From positions 1,302,001 to 1,366,000 of the forward strand of contig NZ_JAJUXK010000001.1 of NCBI RefSeq assembly GCF_021390335.1: a DNA stretch of 64,000 bases, written 5' to 3'. This document shows, piece by piece, positions 17,062 to 26,208 of the stretch. The DNA is from Dyadobacter sp. CY343. Its GTDB lineage: Bacteria > Bacteroidota > Bacteroidia > Cytophagales > Spirosomataceae. The notes beneath the pieces are model-generated. The model saw only the letters and a list, made by a program, of their open reading frames with translations, ran no database searches and had not been told where the DNA came from. Each line of letters begins with the position of its first letter. Positions within the stretch are counted from its first letter, which is position 1. The position numbers and the translations under genes were made by a program.

Positions 17062-19581
17062 ATGGATTCAAGAAGAGAGTTTTTGAAAAAAGCCGCTTTG
17101 TTGTCCGGCAGCGCAGGTATGATGGCGTTTCTGCCAGAGTCTGTTCAGCGCGCAATGGCGATCAGTCCCGACCCCGGCACTACTTATCTAGATGCCGAGC
17201 ATGTGGTGATATTGATGCAGGAAAACCGTTCATTCGACCACACTTATGGGCGGTTGCAGGGTGTAAGGGGGTTTAACGATCCGCGTGCGATTTCGTTGCC
17301 GAACAAGAATAAGGTGTGGCTGCAAACGGATAACAAAGGGGATACTTATGCTCCTTTTCACCTCGATATCAAGAACACGAAAGCTACCTGGATGCACGAT
17401 CTGCCGCATTCCCGGGAGTCGCAGGTGGATGCTTACAATGGGGGTAAATATGATAAATGGCTGGCATCGAAGCGGTCGAGCCACAAGGAATACTCGGATA
17501 TGCCGCTCACACTCGGCTATTATGACCGGGAAGATCTGCCTTTTTATTACGCATTAGCCGATGCCTTCACCATCTGCGACCAGAATTTCTGTTCTTCAAT
17601 GACGCCTACACACCCCAATCGCTATTATTTGTGGTCGGGTACTATCAGAGAAGAACCCAGTATTGACTCGCTGGCGGTGGTTCGTAACAGTTATTTTTCT
17701 ATTAACAAACCCGTGAAATGGAAAACGTTTCCCGAGCGGATGGAGGAAGCCGGTGTACCGTGGAAATTTTATCAGAATGAGGTTGGTGCAATTATGCAGT
17801 TTCACCCGGGGCTGGGCTCGTGGCTTAGTAATTTCGGTTGCAATCCGCTGGAAAGATATGCGCAATACCACGTAAAATCATCGGCAGACTATATCCGCTA
17901 CGCAAAGGCGGAAGTGGAGAAGCTGAAAGGTGAAATGCCGGGAATGAAAGAAAAGCTGGCGGCTGCAACAGGAGATGAAAAAACGAATCTTACCAAGAGC
18001 TTTGACAACAAAGTCGCATTGGTAGAAAAGTACGAAGCGGACCTGGCGCAATACAGTGAGGAAAACCTTAAAAAGCTGTCGGTTACCGACCGCAGCCTGC
18101 ACGAGCGCGCATTCGTATCGAACCGGAATGATCCCGATTATCTCAAACTCAGCACGGTTACTTATGAGGAAAACGGAGAGAAAAAGACTGTCCAGGTTCC
18201 GAAAAGCGATATTTTCTATCAGTTCAGAAAAGATGTAAATGAAGGGAAACTGCCGGCGGTATCTTATCTGGCCGCGCCGCAAAACTTCTCGGATCATCCG
18301 TCTGCGCCCTGGTATGGTGCGTGGTACGTGTCGGAAACGCTAGATATCCTGACCAAAAATCCGGAGGTCTGGAAGAAGACGATCTTTATTTTGTGTTATG
18401 ATGAAAATGATGGCTACTACGACCATATTCCGCCATTTTCCATTCCCAATCCATTCAAACCCGATTCAGGAAAAGTGTCCGAAGGCATTGATATCAAGGC
18501 CGAATACGTGACGCTCGACCAGGATCTTTCGCAGGTACCGAAAGGCAATGCGCGGGAAGGCGCGATTGGGTTGGGTTTCCGCGTTCCGCTGGTAGTAGCA
18601 TCGCCATGGTCGCGCGGGGGCAAGGTTTGTTCCCAGGTTTTTGACCACACTTCCATTATTCAGTTTCTGGAAGAATTCACGAGCCACAAGTCGAAAAAGA
18701 CGGTGAAGGAAACCAATATTTCGGAATGGAGGCGGACGATCTGCGGCAATATCAGTTCTGTTTTCCAGCCTTTCGATGCATCTGCTTACAAGAAACCGAA
18801 GCCTGTCAACCGTGATGAATTCGTGACTTCCATCCACCAGGCGCAGTTCCGCAATGCACCTTCCAATTTCAAGGCGCTGTCTGCGAGTGAAGTCAGCGAC
18901 ATTAATAAAAACGCACTGCAATCGGCGCATTTGCCTAAACAGGAACCCGGTACGCGCCGCTCCTGCGCGATTCCCTACGAGTTGTATGCCGAAGGTAGTT
19001 TTTCAAAAGATAAAACCGCATTCGAGATCAGTCTGAACGCTGGAAAGAAAGCATTTGGTGAAAAATCAGCCGGCGCGCCATTTATTATTTATGCAATGAA
19101 TACTTACCAGGGTGAAGCGTTGCGCGTCTGGAATTTTGCTGTGAGAGCGGGGGATACTTTGACACAAAGTTTTAAAATCGCCGATTTTGACGGTGGAAAA
19201 TATCATTTGCGCGTGTACGGACCAAATGGGTTCTACCGCGAATTTGCAGGCGATAAAGGCGAGGATATCGATATTGCCTGCACCTATATCAATGACAAGT
19301 CAGGAAAGCCAAATGGCGACCTGCAATTTACGGTCTACAACCGTAGCGCAAATGCATTGCAGGTTTCGGTCGTCGATCACGCGTACGGCGACCAGCCCCT
19401 GGAACTGAAAGTTTCGGCGGGCGGAAAGTCGGTTGCTGTCAAAACTTTGCGAAAAAGTCACAATTGGTACGATCTGAGCATTAGAACCGGTAAATCAGAT
19501 AGCATTAAACGATACGCCGGGCACGTCGAGAACGGGAAAGAAAGCAGCACGGATCCGTTAATGGGCGGAGGGAGTGTCTGA
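17062..19581 (+). CDS. Phosphocholine-specific (non-hemolytic type) phospholipase C, Tat exported
   Basis: This acid-phosphatase-like phospholipase C is 839 residues long. It has a twin-arginine signal (SRREFLKK at 3-10 and a hydrophobic stretch to about 33, ending AMA). The catalytic phosphoesterase domain starts with the family motif QENRSFDH (about 53-60). Metal and active-site segments follow (DQNFCSSMTPTHPNRYYLWSG, CYDENDGYYDHIPPF). The C-terminal 220 residues carry two beta-domain repeats as in the phosphocholine-specific family (FVIYAMNTYQGEALRVWNF-like and DLQFTVYNRSANALQVSV). It should release the head group from phosphatidylcholine or sphingomyelin outside the cytoplasm. It is a single gene: its upstream neighbour is divergent, and the palindrome array follows it. 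Confidence 0.93.
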   Translation: MDSRREFLKKAALLSGSAGMMAFLPESVQRAMAISPDPGTTYLDAEHVVILMQENRSFDHTYGRLQGVRGFNDPRAISLPNKNKVWLQTDNKGDTYAPFHLDIKNTKATWMHDLPHSRESQVDAYNGGKYDKWLASKRSSHKEYSDMPLTLGYYDREDLPFYYALADAFTICDQNFCSSMTPTHPNRYYLWSGTIREEPSIDSLAVVRNSYFSINKPVKWKTFPERMEEAGVPWKFYQNEVGAIMQFHPGLGSWLSNFGCNPLERYAQYHVKSSADYIRYAKAEVEKLKGEMPGMKEKLAAATGDEKTNLTKSFDNKVALVEKYEADLAQYSEENLKKLSVTDRSLHERAFVSNRNDPDYLKLSTVTYEENGEKKTVQVPKSDIFYQFRKDVNEGKLPAVSYLAAPQNFSDHPSAPWYGAWYVSETLDILTKNPEVWKKTIFILCYDENDGYYDHIPPFSIPNPFKPDSGKVSEGIDIKAEYVTLDQDLSQVPKGNAREGAIGLGFRVPLVVASPWSRGGKVCSQVFDHTSIIQFLEEFTSHKSKKTVKETNISEWRRTICGNISSVFQPFDASAYKKPKPVNRDEFVTSIHQAQFRNAPSNFKALSASEVSDINKNALQSAHLPKQEPGTRRSCAIPYELYAEGSFSKDKTAFEISLNAGKKAFGEKSAGAPFIIYAMNTYQGEALRVWNFAVRAGDTLTQSFKIADFDGGKYHLRVYGPNGFYREFAGDKGEDIDIACTYINDKSGKPNGDLQFTVYNRSANALQVSVVDHAYGDQPLELKVSAGGKSVAVKTLRKSHNWYDLSIRTGKSDSIKRYAGHVENGKESSTDPLMGGGSV

Positions 19582-19673
19582 AAGCTTGGCTAATTTTCCA
19601 GGTTGGGTACGTCGGATTATATAGTGCCGCTACGGGGTCTCCTAAATAATTAGACATCGACCATTTTAATACA

Positions 19674-20460
19674 GGGGGCTCCGCTGGAGCCACATTTATT
19701 TCTGGATAACATAATTCTAGAAACAGGGGGCTCCGCCGGAGCCACGTTTATTTCTGGATAACATAATTCTAGAAACAGGAGGCTCCGCCGGAGCCACGTT
19801 TATCTCGCGAAACGTATTTCTAGAAATAGGGGGCTCCGCTGGAGCCACGTTAACCTTGCGAAACGTATTTCTAGAAACGGGGGCTCCGCTGGAGCCGCGT
19901 TTATCTTGCGAAACGTATTTCTAGAAACAGGGGGCTCCTCAGGAGCCACATTTATCTCGGGATAACGTATTTCTAGAAACAGGGGGGCTCCACTGGAGCC
20001 GAGTTTATCTCTGGATAACATATTTCTAGAAATAGAGGGCTCCGCCGGAGCCACGTTTATCTGGGGATAACATATTTCTAGAAACAGGAGGCTCCGCTGG
20101 AGCCACGTTAACCTTGCGAAACGTATTTGTAGAAACGGGGGCTCCGCTGGAGCCGCGTTTATCTTGCGAAACGTATTTCTAGAAACAGGAGGCTCCGCCG
20201 GAGCCACGTTTATCTTGCGAAACATATCTAGAAACAGGAGGCTCCGCTGGAGCCAAATTTAACTCGCGAAACATATTTCTAGAAACAGGGGGCTCCGCCG
20301 GAGCCACGTTTATCTCGGGATAACATATTTCTAGAAACAGGGGGCTCCGCCGGAGCCACGTTTATCTTGCGAAACGTATTTCTAGAAATAGGGGGCTCCG
20401 CTGGAGCGAAATTTAACTCGCGAAACATATTTCTAGAAACGGCGGGCTGCGCCGGCGCTT
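19674..20460. repeat. Tandem array of about 16 units of ~51 bp with nested palindromes
   Basis: Each unit carries three inverted repeats. The first is GGCTCCGCYGGAGCC (15 nt, starting at 19677, 19729, 19781, 19832, 19882, 19933, 19986, 20038, 20090, 20140, 20191, 20240, 20291, 20343, 20394 and a degenerate copy near 20445). The second is ACGTTT-N8-AAACGT or a weaker variant. The third is TTTCTAGAAA. Spacings are 49-53 bp. Mismatches within the palindromes are sometimes compensated (CTCCTCAGGAG at 19936-19946). The linker comes in two main types (CTCGCGAAACGT and CTGGATAACAT). Spacing that is not a multiple of three argues against coding. Both palindrome and linker repeat, so this is not a CRISPR array. 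It resembles REP/BIME-type extragenic palindromes. No transposase is nearby. Confidence 0.92.
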
Positions 20461-20476
20461 TTCCAAATAGCTGCAA

Positions 20477-20540
20477 AGCCGCAGAGCGGCTCCCTGTTTC
20501 TAGGTAAACACGTCGCATCCATATGGGCCCCTGCGGGGCC
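20477..20540. repeat. Two GC-rich hairpins flanking the array
   Basis: AGCCGC-AGA-GCGGCT lies at 20477-20491 and GGCCCC-TGC-GGGGCC at 20526-20540. The second continues into CTCCTGTTTA. Before the array, at 19624-19643, a related stretch reads GCCGCTACGGGGTCTCCTAA. The array is therefore bracketed by members of a second family of short GC-rich extragenic elements. Confidence 0.6.
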
Positions 20541-20742
20541 TCCTGTTTATTCTGATGAATGGAAGAGGCCGGAAGACTCAGACGCAGATTACGAAAAAGT
20601 ATACCCCTAAAAGGCAGTTAAGTTTTTCGGAACTAAGCAGGATAAGGCACTAGCTGGAAAAGCAATAAATAAACTCCCGCATTGGAGTAATCCGGAAACC
20701 GGGCGGCCTTTACTTTTTGGAAAAGCCTAAACTCTGGTTTGA

Positions 20743-21393
20743 ATGAAAGATGAAAAAATTCCGGCAGGCGAGGAACTGGTATGTGGCGTTGAAAACCGCT
20801 TTGATGAAGACCGTCGCTATTTTTTAAAACAATCCGTCACCATTGCCGGACTTGCATTTGCACCCGCCTCATTGATCTCAGGCGAAGACAACGCGCTGCC
20901 TGAATCTTTCGGAGATACTGAAAACGTAAAGCTCAGTATTGCGATCAATGGAAAAAAACACCAGCTGAATATCGACCCAAGAACTACTTTACTGGACCTG
21001 CTGCGTGAACAACTTGGATTGACAGGGACCAAAAAAGGCTGCGATCTGGGTCAATGCGGCGCTTGTACTGTGCATATCAACGGGCAGCGCACATTGTCGT
21101 GCCTCACTTTCGCGGTGATGCAAAACGGCAACAAAGTGACGACGATCGAAGGCATCGGCACGCCGGAAAAACTTCACCCGTTACAGGCAGCATTCATCAG
21201 GCACGACGGTTTTCAATGCGGGTATTGCACGCCGGGACAGATCATGTCGGGGGTAAGCTGCATTCGAGAAGGAAATGCAGGCTCCGAGGCTGAAGTTCGG
21301 AAATATATGAGCGGAAACCTCTGTCGCTGTGGAGCTTATCCGAATATCGTAAATGCGATATTAGAAGTAAAAAACAGCGGGGAAAAGGTATGA
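20743..21393 (+). CDS. paoA: PaoA-like 2Fe-2S subunit of periplasmic aldehyde oxidoreductase
   Basis: This is the iron-sulfur subunit of a xanthine-oxidase-family enzyme, 216 residues. An N-terminal twin-arginine signal (DRRYFLKQ at 23-30 and a hydrophobic run to about 45) indicates Tat export, as in E. coli PaoA (YagT). The plant-type cluster ligands are Cys100, Cys105, Cys108 and Cys120. The second cluster uses Cys159, Cys162, Cys194 and Cys196 (CGYCTPG, CRCG). The next gene overlaps by four bases (ATGA), so translation is probably coupled. It passes electrons from the molybdenum centre to the FAD subunit. Confidence 0.93.
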   Translation: MKDEKIPAGEELVCGVENRFDEDRRYFLKQSVTIAGLAFAPASLISGEDNALPESFGDTENVKLSIAINGKKHQLNIDPRTTLLDLLREQLGLTGTKKGCDLGQCGACTVHINGQRTLSCLTFAVMQNGNKVTTIEGIGTPEKLHPLQAAFIRHDGFQCGYCTPGQIMSGVSCIREGNAGSEAEVRKYMSGNLCRCGAYPNIVNAILEVKNSGEKV

Positions 21394-22388
21394 AGCCATT
21401 TCAATACCTCCGCCCGTCGAAATTGAAAGCTGCAATCGAAATGGTCTCCGGTGATCCGCAGGCGCGCTATATTGCCGGGGGTACCAACCTCATAGACCTC
21501 ATGAAAAGGGGAATCGTTACGCCTGAGAAGCTGGTCGATATCAATCATTTGCCCCTCAAAAAAATTGAATACAAATCCGGCGTGCTGCGGATCGGCGCAT
21601 TGGCTTTAAATAGTGAGGTAGCTGCGCATGAAACCGTTTTGCAAAAGCATCCGCTACTGGCGCAGGCGCTCGACTCCGGAGCTTCCGGGCAATTGCGGAA
21701 TATGGCCACAGTGGGTGGAAATATCCTGCAAAAAACGCGTTGTACCTACTTTTACGACACTGCATTACCATGCAACAAACGCGACCCGGAAAGCGGTTGC
21801 AGCGCATTGGAGGGAATAAACAGGCTGCACGCGATTTTCGGAACTGAGACTGAAAATCCTGCAAAAACCTGCATTGCGGTACATCCGAGCGATATGTGCG
21901 TGGCGCTGTCCGCATTGGATGCCGATGTATTGCTGAGCGGGCCGGGCGGCGAGAGGCGAATGAAAATAGCGGATCTGCACCGCTTATCCGGCGATACTCC
22001 CGAAGTGGATACAACCCTCGAACGCGGCGAGCTGATCACGGCTGTGGAGATCCCGGACAATGCATTTGCACGCAATTCACATTACCTCAAACTCCGTGAC
22101 CGCGCTTCGTATGCATTTGCGATCGTATCAGTGGCGGCTGCGCTGGATATTGATAATGGTAAGATACGAACGGCGCGGCTGGCAATGGGCGGCGTGGCGC
22201 ACAAGCCTTGGAGATTAATAGCAGCCGAAAAGTCGCTGGAAGGCCAGCCGGTGACCGAAAGCAGTTTTAGAAAAGCTGCGGAAGTGGCGATGGTTGGTGC
22301 CAGGGGTTTTGGACAAAATGATTTCAAACTAAAATTGGCCCCAAACGCAATCGTTCAGGCATTACTGACCGCCGCCGGCATTGAATAA
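21390..22388 (+). CDS. paoB: PaoB-like FAD-binding subunit of aldehyde oxidoreductase
   Basis: This is the FAD-binding medium subunit of the xanthine dehydrogenase family, 332 residues. The FAD pyrophosphate-binding motif is visible as YIAGGTNLIDLMKRG (about 28-42), and a second flavin loop reads RNMATVGGNI (about 104-113). A cysteine-rich insertion (Cys118, Cys127, Cys135 in the RCTYFYDTALPC...GC segment) matches the extra 4Fe-4S cluster known in E. coli PaoB. The start overlaps the upstream stop by four bases. Its own stop lies just before the start of the molybdenum subunit. No signal peptide is seen, as expected for a subunit exported together with the Tat-bearing PaoA. Confidence 0.93.
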   Translation: MKPFQYLRPSKLKAAIEMVSGDPQARYIAGGTNLIDLMKRGIVTPEKLVDINHLPLKKIEYKSGVLRIGALALNSEVAAHETVLQKHPLLAQALDSGASGQLRNMATVGGNILQKTRCTYFYDTALPCNKRDPESGCSALEGINRLHAIFGTETENPAKTCIAVHPSDMCVALSALDADVLLSGPGGERRMKIADLHRLSGDTPEVDTTLERGELITAVEIPDNAFARNSHYLKLRDRASYAFAIVSVAAALDIDNGKIRTARLAMGGVAHKPWRLIAAEKSLEGQPVTESSFRKAAEVAMVGARGFGQNDFKLKLAPNAIVQALLTAAGIE

Positions 22389-22392
22389 TGGT

Positions 22393-25300
22393 ATGATGGA
22401 AAAAGTAACTGTGGAAGAAAAAGAATCGCTGGACAGGGTTGACGGGGCAGTTAAGGTGGCCGGTGTTGCAGCCTATTCGGCAGAATATCAGCTAAGTAAC
22501 CTCGCCCACGCAGTACTCGTCACCAGCACTATTGCAAAAGGCACTATAACCGGAATAGCCACGCAGCAAGCCGAAACTGCAAAGGGTGTACTCGCGGTGA
22601 TCAGCCATTTGAATTCCCCATTGATACCCGGTTACCCCGAAAAAAAGCAACCTGCCGAGCGCGTGCCGATTGGCACTGCATTCCGCATTTTTTACGATCA
22701 CTACATTTATTTCGACGGACAGCCAGTCGCAATGGTTGTTGCGGAAACGCTGGAACAGGCGAAGCACGCGGCGTCGCTCATCACAATATCCTATGAAAAA
22801 GAAGCGCATAGTACTGATTTCGAGGCGAATGCAGTGAGTGCGGTAGTGCCGCAAAGTGTACAGCGAAGCCAGAATTCTCCATTTAAAGATTACGAAAGGG
22901 GAGATACCGGCGCGATCGACCGGGCGGAAGTGAAAATTGAAAACACATACACCATTCCCACGCAGCACCACCAGCCGCTCGAACCGCACGCGATTATCGC
23001 GGTTTGGGAGGCGGAAGATAGGCTGACGGTTTATGATAAAAATCAGGGCGTAAAGTCTGCCCAGGGTAATCTGGCGCAGACTTTCAAACTGCCGCGGCCT
23101 AATGTCAAAGTGATCTCGCCTTTTATCGGCGGCGCTTTCGGGTCGGGGATCCGCGTGTGGCCGCATACGATCGCTGCGGTACTCGCCGCGAAGCATTTAA
23201 AACGGCCGGTCAAGCTTGTTCTGGGTCGGGAGCAAATGTTCACTTCGGTGGGTTACCGGCCTTATACGGTGCAAAAAGTGGCGATCGGAGCGAATAGGGA
23301 GGGTAAACTGACCGCGATCGTGCACGAAGGTACCGGGCAGACTTCGCAGTATGAGGAGCATTTGGAACGTACGATCCTTGCCGGAAGGTCGCTTTACGCC
23401 TGTCTAAATGTGGTGACCAAATACCGGCTTCTCAACCTCGACGTAAACACTCCGACGTGGATGCGAGGCCCCGGCGACGCAACCGGCATGTTTGCGCTGG
23501 AATCGGCGCTCGACGAGCTCAGTTATGCTTTGAAAGTTGATCCGCTAGAACTCCGTTTGCGCAATTATGCCGAAACGGATCCTGAAAGAAATCTGCCTTT
23601 TTCCGCCAAGTCCCTGCGGCAATGTTACGAAAAAGGCGCAGCCGCTTTTGGCTGGAAAAACAGGCAGCCTGAACCGGGTTCGATGAAAAATAAAGGGTTG
23701 CTGGTGGGTTATGGAATGGCATCTAGCTTGTACGGTTTTCACCGGCATCCGTCTCTTGCCAGGGCAGTTATGATGGCGAATGGTACGCTGGTCGTGCAAA
23801 GTGCGACGATGGATATTGGTCCTGGTACCGGCACTGCGATAACGCGTATTGCTTCGGAAGTAATGAATATCAGCCCCCGCAATATCCGCTTTGACCTCGG
23901 CGACTCGTCGCTGCCCGACGCGCCGGGACAAAATGGTTCTTCCACGATCCCGAGTGTAGGTTCGGCTGTGCATGCGGCTTGTGAATCTTTAAAAAACAAA
24001 CTGGCAAAACTCGCTGCTGAAATGCCCGGCGGCAATAGCGCTTCCTATCAGGATATATTGAAATTCCATAAACTCACGGAGTTGGAAGCGCAGGAAGAAT
24101 CGAAGTCGGGACCGGAGCGCGATCAGTACTCGATGTATTCGTTTGGCTGTCATTTTATAGAGGTTAACGTAAATCCGCTCACCATGGAAGTGAAAGTTAC
24201 AAAAGCAGTGACCTGCGCTGACGTAGGCAAGATCATCAACCACAAAACTGCCCGCAGCCAGTCCATCGGCGGTTTAGTGGGCGGCATCGGCATGGCGCTG
24301 ATGGAAGCTTCCGTGATGGACCATCGTTTTGGGAGGTACGTTACCAGCGATTTTGCCAGCTACCACATTCCTGTTCACAGCGATATTCCGCAAATGGAGG
24401 TACTGTTTATCGACGAACCAGATACGCGCGTGAACCCGATCGGGTCCAAAGGGCTGGGTGAGATAGCGATCGTAGGTGTGGCAGCAGCGGTCGCCAATGC
24501 TGTTTTTCATGCGACGGGTAAGCGGGTCAGGGAACTGCCGATCACGGTTGACAAGCTGATCGCATTTCTGATGCTGATCGTGTGTTTATCGGGCTGTTCG
24601 CAGAAAAAGAATGCGGCGGAAATGGATATTGACAAGACTTTCAAACAATACAATAATGCAGAGAGCCCTGGCTGTGCAATAGCAGTCGTGCAGCACGGAA
24701 AGGTCGTTTTTACCAAAGGATACGGGACTGCGAACCTGGAATACGGCATACCGATCACGCGCGCAACGGTTTTTGATATTGCGTCCGTTTCCAAGCAATT
24801 CGCGGGACTGGCCATTTCTACATTGGTCCAGGAAGGCAAGATATCACTCGATGATGATATCCGGAAATACCTTCCCGAGGTTCCGAAATTTAAGAAAACG
24901 ATCACAATCGGGCACCTGGTACACCACACGAGCGGACTCCGCGACTGGCCCGAAGCACTCCGCATTGCAGGCTGGCGCTGGGACGAGGTGATTTCATTTG
25001 AAGACATTATGCGCATGGTTAGAAACCAGCGCGACCTCGATTTCGAGCCGGGTGAAAAGTTCTCCTATTGCAATACAGGCTACAATCTTCTTGCTGCAAT
25101 CGTTGAGAAAGTGAGTGACCAGTCTTTCACAAAATGGACAGAGGAACATATTTTTCGGCCGCTGAATATGAAAAACACCTGGTCGCAGGACGATTATACG
25201 CGGCCCATTAAAAATGTTGCCTATTCTTATTCGAAAAAGGATGGTCAGTTCGTGAAAGTCCCGGGCTCGCTGGCGGCCTACGGTTCCAGTTCACTTTTTA

Positions 25301-26199
25301 CTTCGGTGGAAGATCTGAGCAAATGGGTGATCCATTTTAACAAAGAAATTGCAGACGGAAATCCGGTATATACCAACATGCTCAAAGACGGGGAGCTGAA
25401 TAACGGGGATAAGGTGGAATATGCGTTCGGGCTGGCGCGGGATGTGGAAGGCGGCCTGAAAACCATTTCGCACTCGGGCGGCTGGCAGGGATACCGGACT
25501 ATTATCATGAATTATCCTGAAAAGCAATTGTCTGTGATCCTGCTCAGCAATTCGGACGATTTCAGTATCGGCAGGTTCGCTTCGGAGGTGGCGGCGCTGT
25601 ATTTGCAGCCGGGTAAAAAAGTAGAAGAAAAGGCTGGGAATGAGCCAGATGTACGGAATATGCCTGTGGTAAAATTGGATACCGCATTAGCCCGAAAATA
25701 CACGGGTACCTATGAACTGGGGCCGGGCTGGGCGGTGACATTTACACTCGAAAATGGAAAGCTGATGGTGCAAGCCACAGGCGAGCCTAAGTTTCCAGTC
25801 GAGCCGAAATCTGATTCTCTGATCTGGATCGATGCATATAGTGCGCCGATGACTTTTGTAAAAAACAGTCTTGGCAACATCAATATGCTTAAATATAAGG
25901 ATATTAAGGCCAACCGGATCTATGTGCAGCTGCCCGACCGAAAAACGTTCGCGGCGCTCGCAGGTAGCTATTACAGCCCTGAACTTTTGACAGAATATAA
26001 AGTGGATATGAAAGCCGATACGCTGCGGATGCACCACATGAGAAACGGCGATTTTGAGTTGATCCCGGACCTGACAGGAAGCGGGCAGTTCAGCAGCAGG
26101 ATCGGCAGTGTGAGTTTTGTGAGGGATAGCGCGCAAAAAGTGACGGGGCTTACATTTTCGGGCGGAAGGGTCAAGAATATTTGGTTTAAAAAACAATAA
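22393..26199 (+). CDS. paoC: PaoC-like molybdopterin subunit fused in frame to a beta-lactamase-fold serine hydrolase
   Basis: Residues 1 to about 721 form a complete molybdenum-binding subunit of the PaoC type: GGAFGSG, WMRGPGDATGMFALE, and the catalytic glutamate in GLGE (Glu690). That part ends exactly where PaoC proteins end (RELPITVDK). Without a stop, the frame continues into a hydrophobic lipoprotein signal (LIAFLMLIVCLSGC, lipobox Cys735). A class C beta-lactamase-fold domain follows with SVSK (Ser798, Lys801), YCN (Tyr892) and HSG (His1027), then a beta-rich tail to 1268. I start at the ATG at 22393; ATG 22396 or TTG 22381 are possible. The hydrolase half has no good start of its own: the only in-frame ATG near the signal (24571) leaves no charged n-region. 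This is either a true fusion or a recent stop-loss deletion. Confidence 0.88.
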   Translation: MMEKVTVEEKESLDRVDGAVKVAGVAAYSAEYQLSNLAHAVLVTSTIAKGTITGIATQQAETAKGVLAVISHLNSPLIPGYPEKKQPAERVPIGTAFRIFYDHYIYFDGQPVAMVVAETLEQAKHAASLITISYEKEAHSTDFEANAVSAVVPQSVQRSQNSPFKDYERGDTGAIDRAEVKIENTYTIPTQHHQPLEPHAIIAVWEAEDRLTVYDKNQGVKSAQGNLAQTFKLPRPNVKVISPFIGGAFGSGIRVWPHTIAAVLAAKHLKRPVKLVLGREQMFTSVGYRPYTVQKVAIGANREGKLTAIVHEGTGQTSQYEEHLERTILAGRSLYACLNVVTKYRLLNLDVNTPTWMRGPGDATGMFALESALDELSYALKVDPLELRLRNYAETDPERNLPFSAKSLRQCYEKGAAAFGWKNRQPEPGSMKNKGLLVGYGMASSLYGFHRHPSLARAVMMANGTLVVQSATMDIGPGTGTAITRIASEVMNISPRNIRFDLGDSSLPDAPGQNGSSTIPSVGSAVHAACESLKNKLAKLAAEMPGGNSASYQDILKFHKLTELEAQEESKSGPERDQYSMYSFGCHFIEVNVNPLTMEVKVTKAVTCADVGKIINHKTARSQSIGGLVGGIGMALMEASVMDHRFGRYVTSDFASYHIPVHSDIPQMEVLFIDEPDTRVNPIGSKGLGEIAIVGVAAAVANAVFHATGKRVRELPITVDKLIAFLMLIVCLSGCSQKKNAAEMDIDKTFKQYNNAESPGCAIAVVQHGKVVFTKGYGTANLEYGIPITRATVFDIASVSKQFAGLAISTLVQEGKISLDDDIRKYLPEVPKFKKTITIGHLVHHTSGLRDWPEALRIAGWRWDEVISFEDIMRMVRNQRDLDFEPGEKFSYCNTGYNLLAAIVEKVSDQSFTKWTEEHIFRPLNMKNTWSQDDYTRPIKNVAYSYSKKDGQFVKVPGSLAAYGSSSLFTSVEDLSKWVIHFNKEIADGNPVYTNMLKDGELNNGDKVEYAFGLARDVEGGLKTISHSGGWQGYRTIIMNYPEKQLSVILLSNSDDFSIGRFASEVAALYLQPGKKVEEKAGNEPDVRNMPVVKLDTALARKYTGTYELGPGWAVTFTLENGKLMVQATGEPKFPVEPKSDSLIWIDAYSAPMTFVKNSLGNINMLKYKDIKANRIYVQLPDRKTFAALAGSYYSPELLTEYKVDMKADTLRMHHMRNGDFELIPDLTGSGQFSSRIGSVSFVRDSAQKVTGLTFSGGRVKNIWFKKQ

Positions 26200-26208
26200 A
26201 CAGTCTAT

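Larger units (their letters stand above)
19582..20742. other. 1.16-kb intergenic region dominated by a nested-palindrome tandem array
   Basis: There is no credible protein gene between the phospholipase C and the molybdenum oxidoreductase operon. The array occupies about 19674-20460 and is flanked by related GC-rich hairpins (19624-19643, 20477-20491, 20526-20540). The segment 20541-20742 contains nothing that I recognise except, presumably, the promoter of the oxidoreductase operon. Confidence 0.8.

Noticed and set aside
19674..20460. Array considered as a CRISPR locus
   Set aside because: The parts between the palindromes are repeated too, so there are no unique spacers, and no cas gene is in the window.
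19800..20518. Open frames on the minus strand of the array with a repeated SRNTFRKINVAPAEPP-like peptide
   Set aside because: They only reflect the DNA repeat. Unit spacing varies from 49 to 53 bp, so the frame is broken several times, and no start context or family match exists.
20597..20612. The 16-mer AAGTATACCCCTAAAA also occurs at 58684-58699
   Set aside because: One shared 16-mer in 64 kb is within what chance allows, and neither copy has a common context beyond being intergenic.
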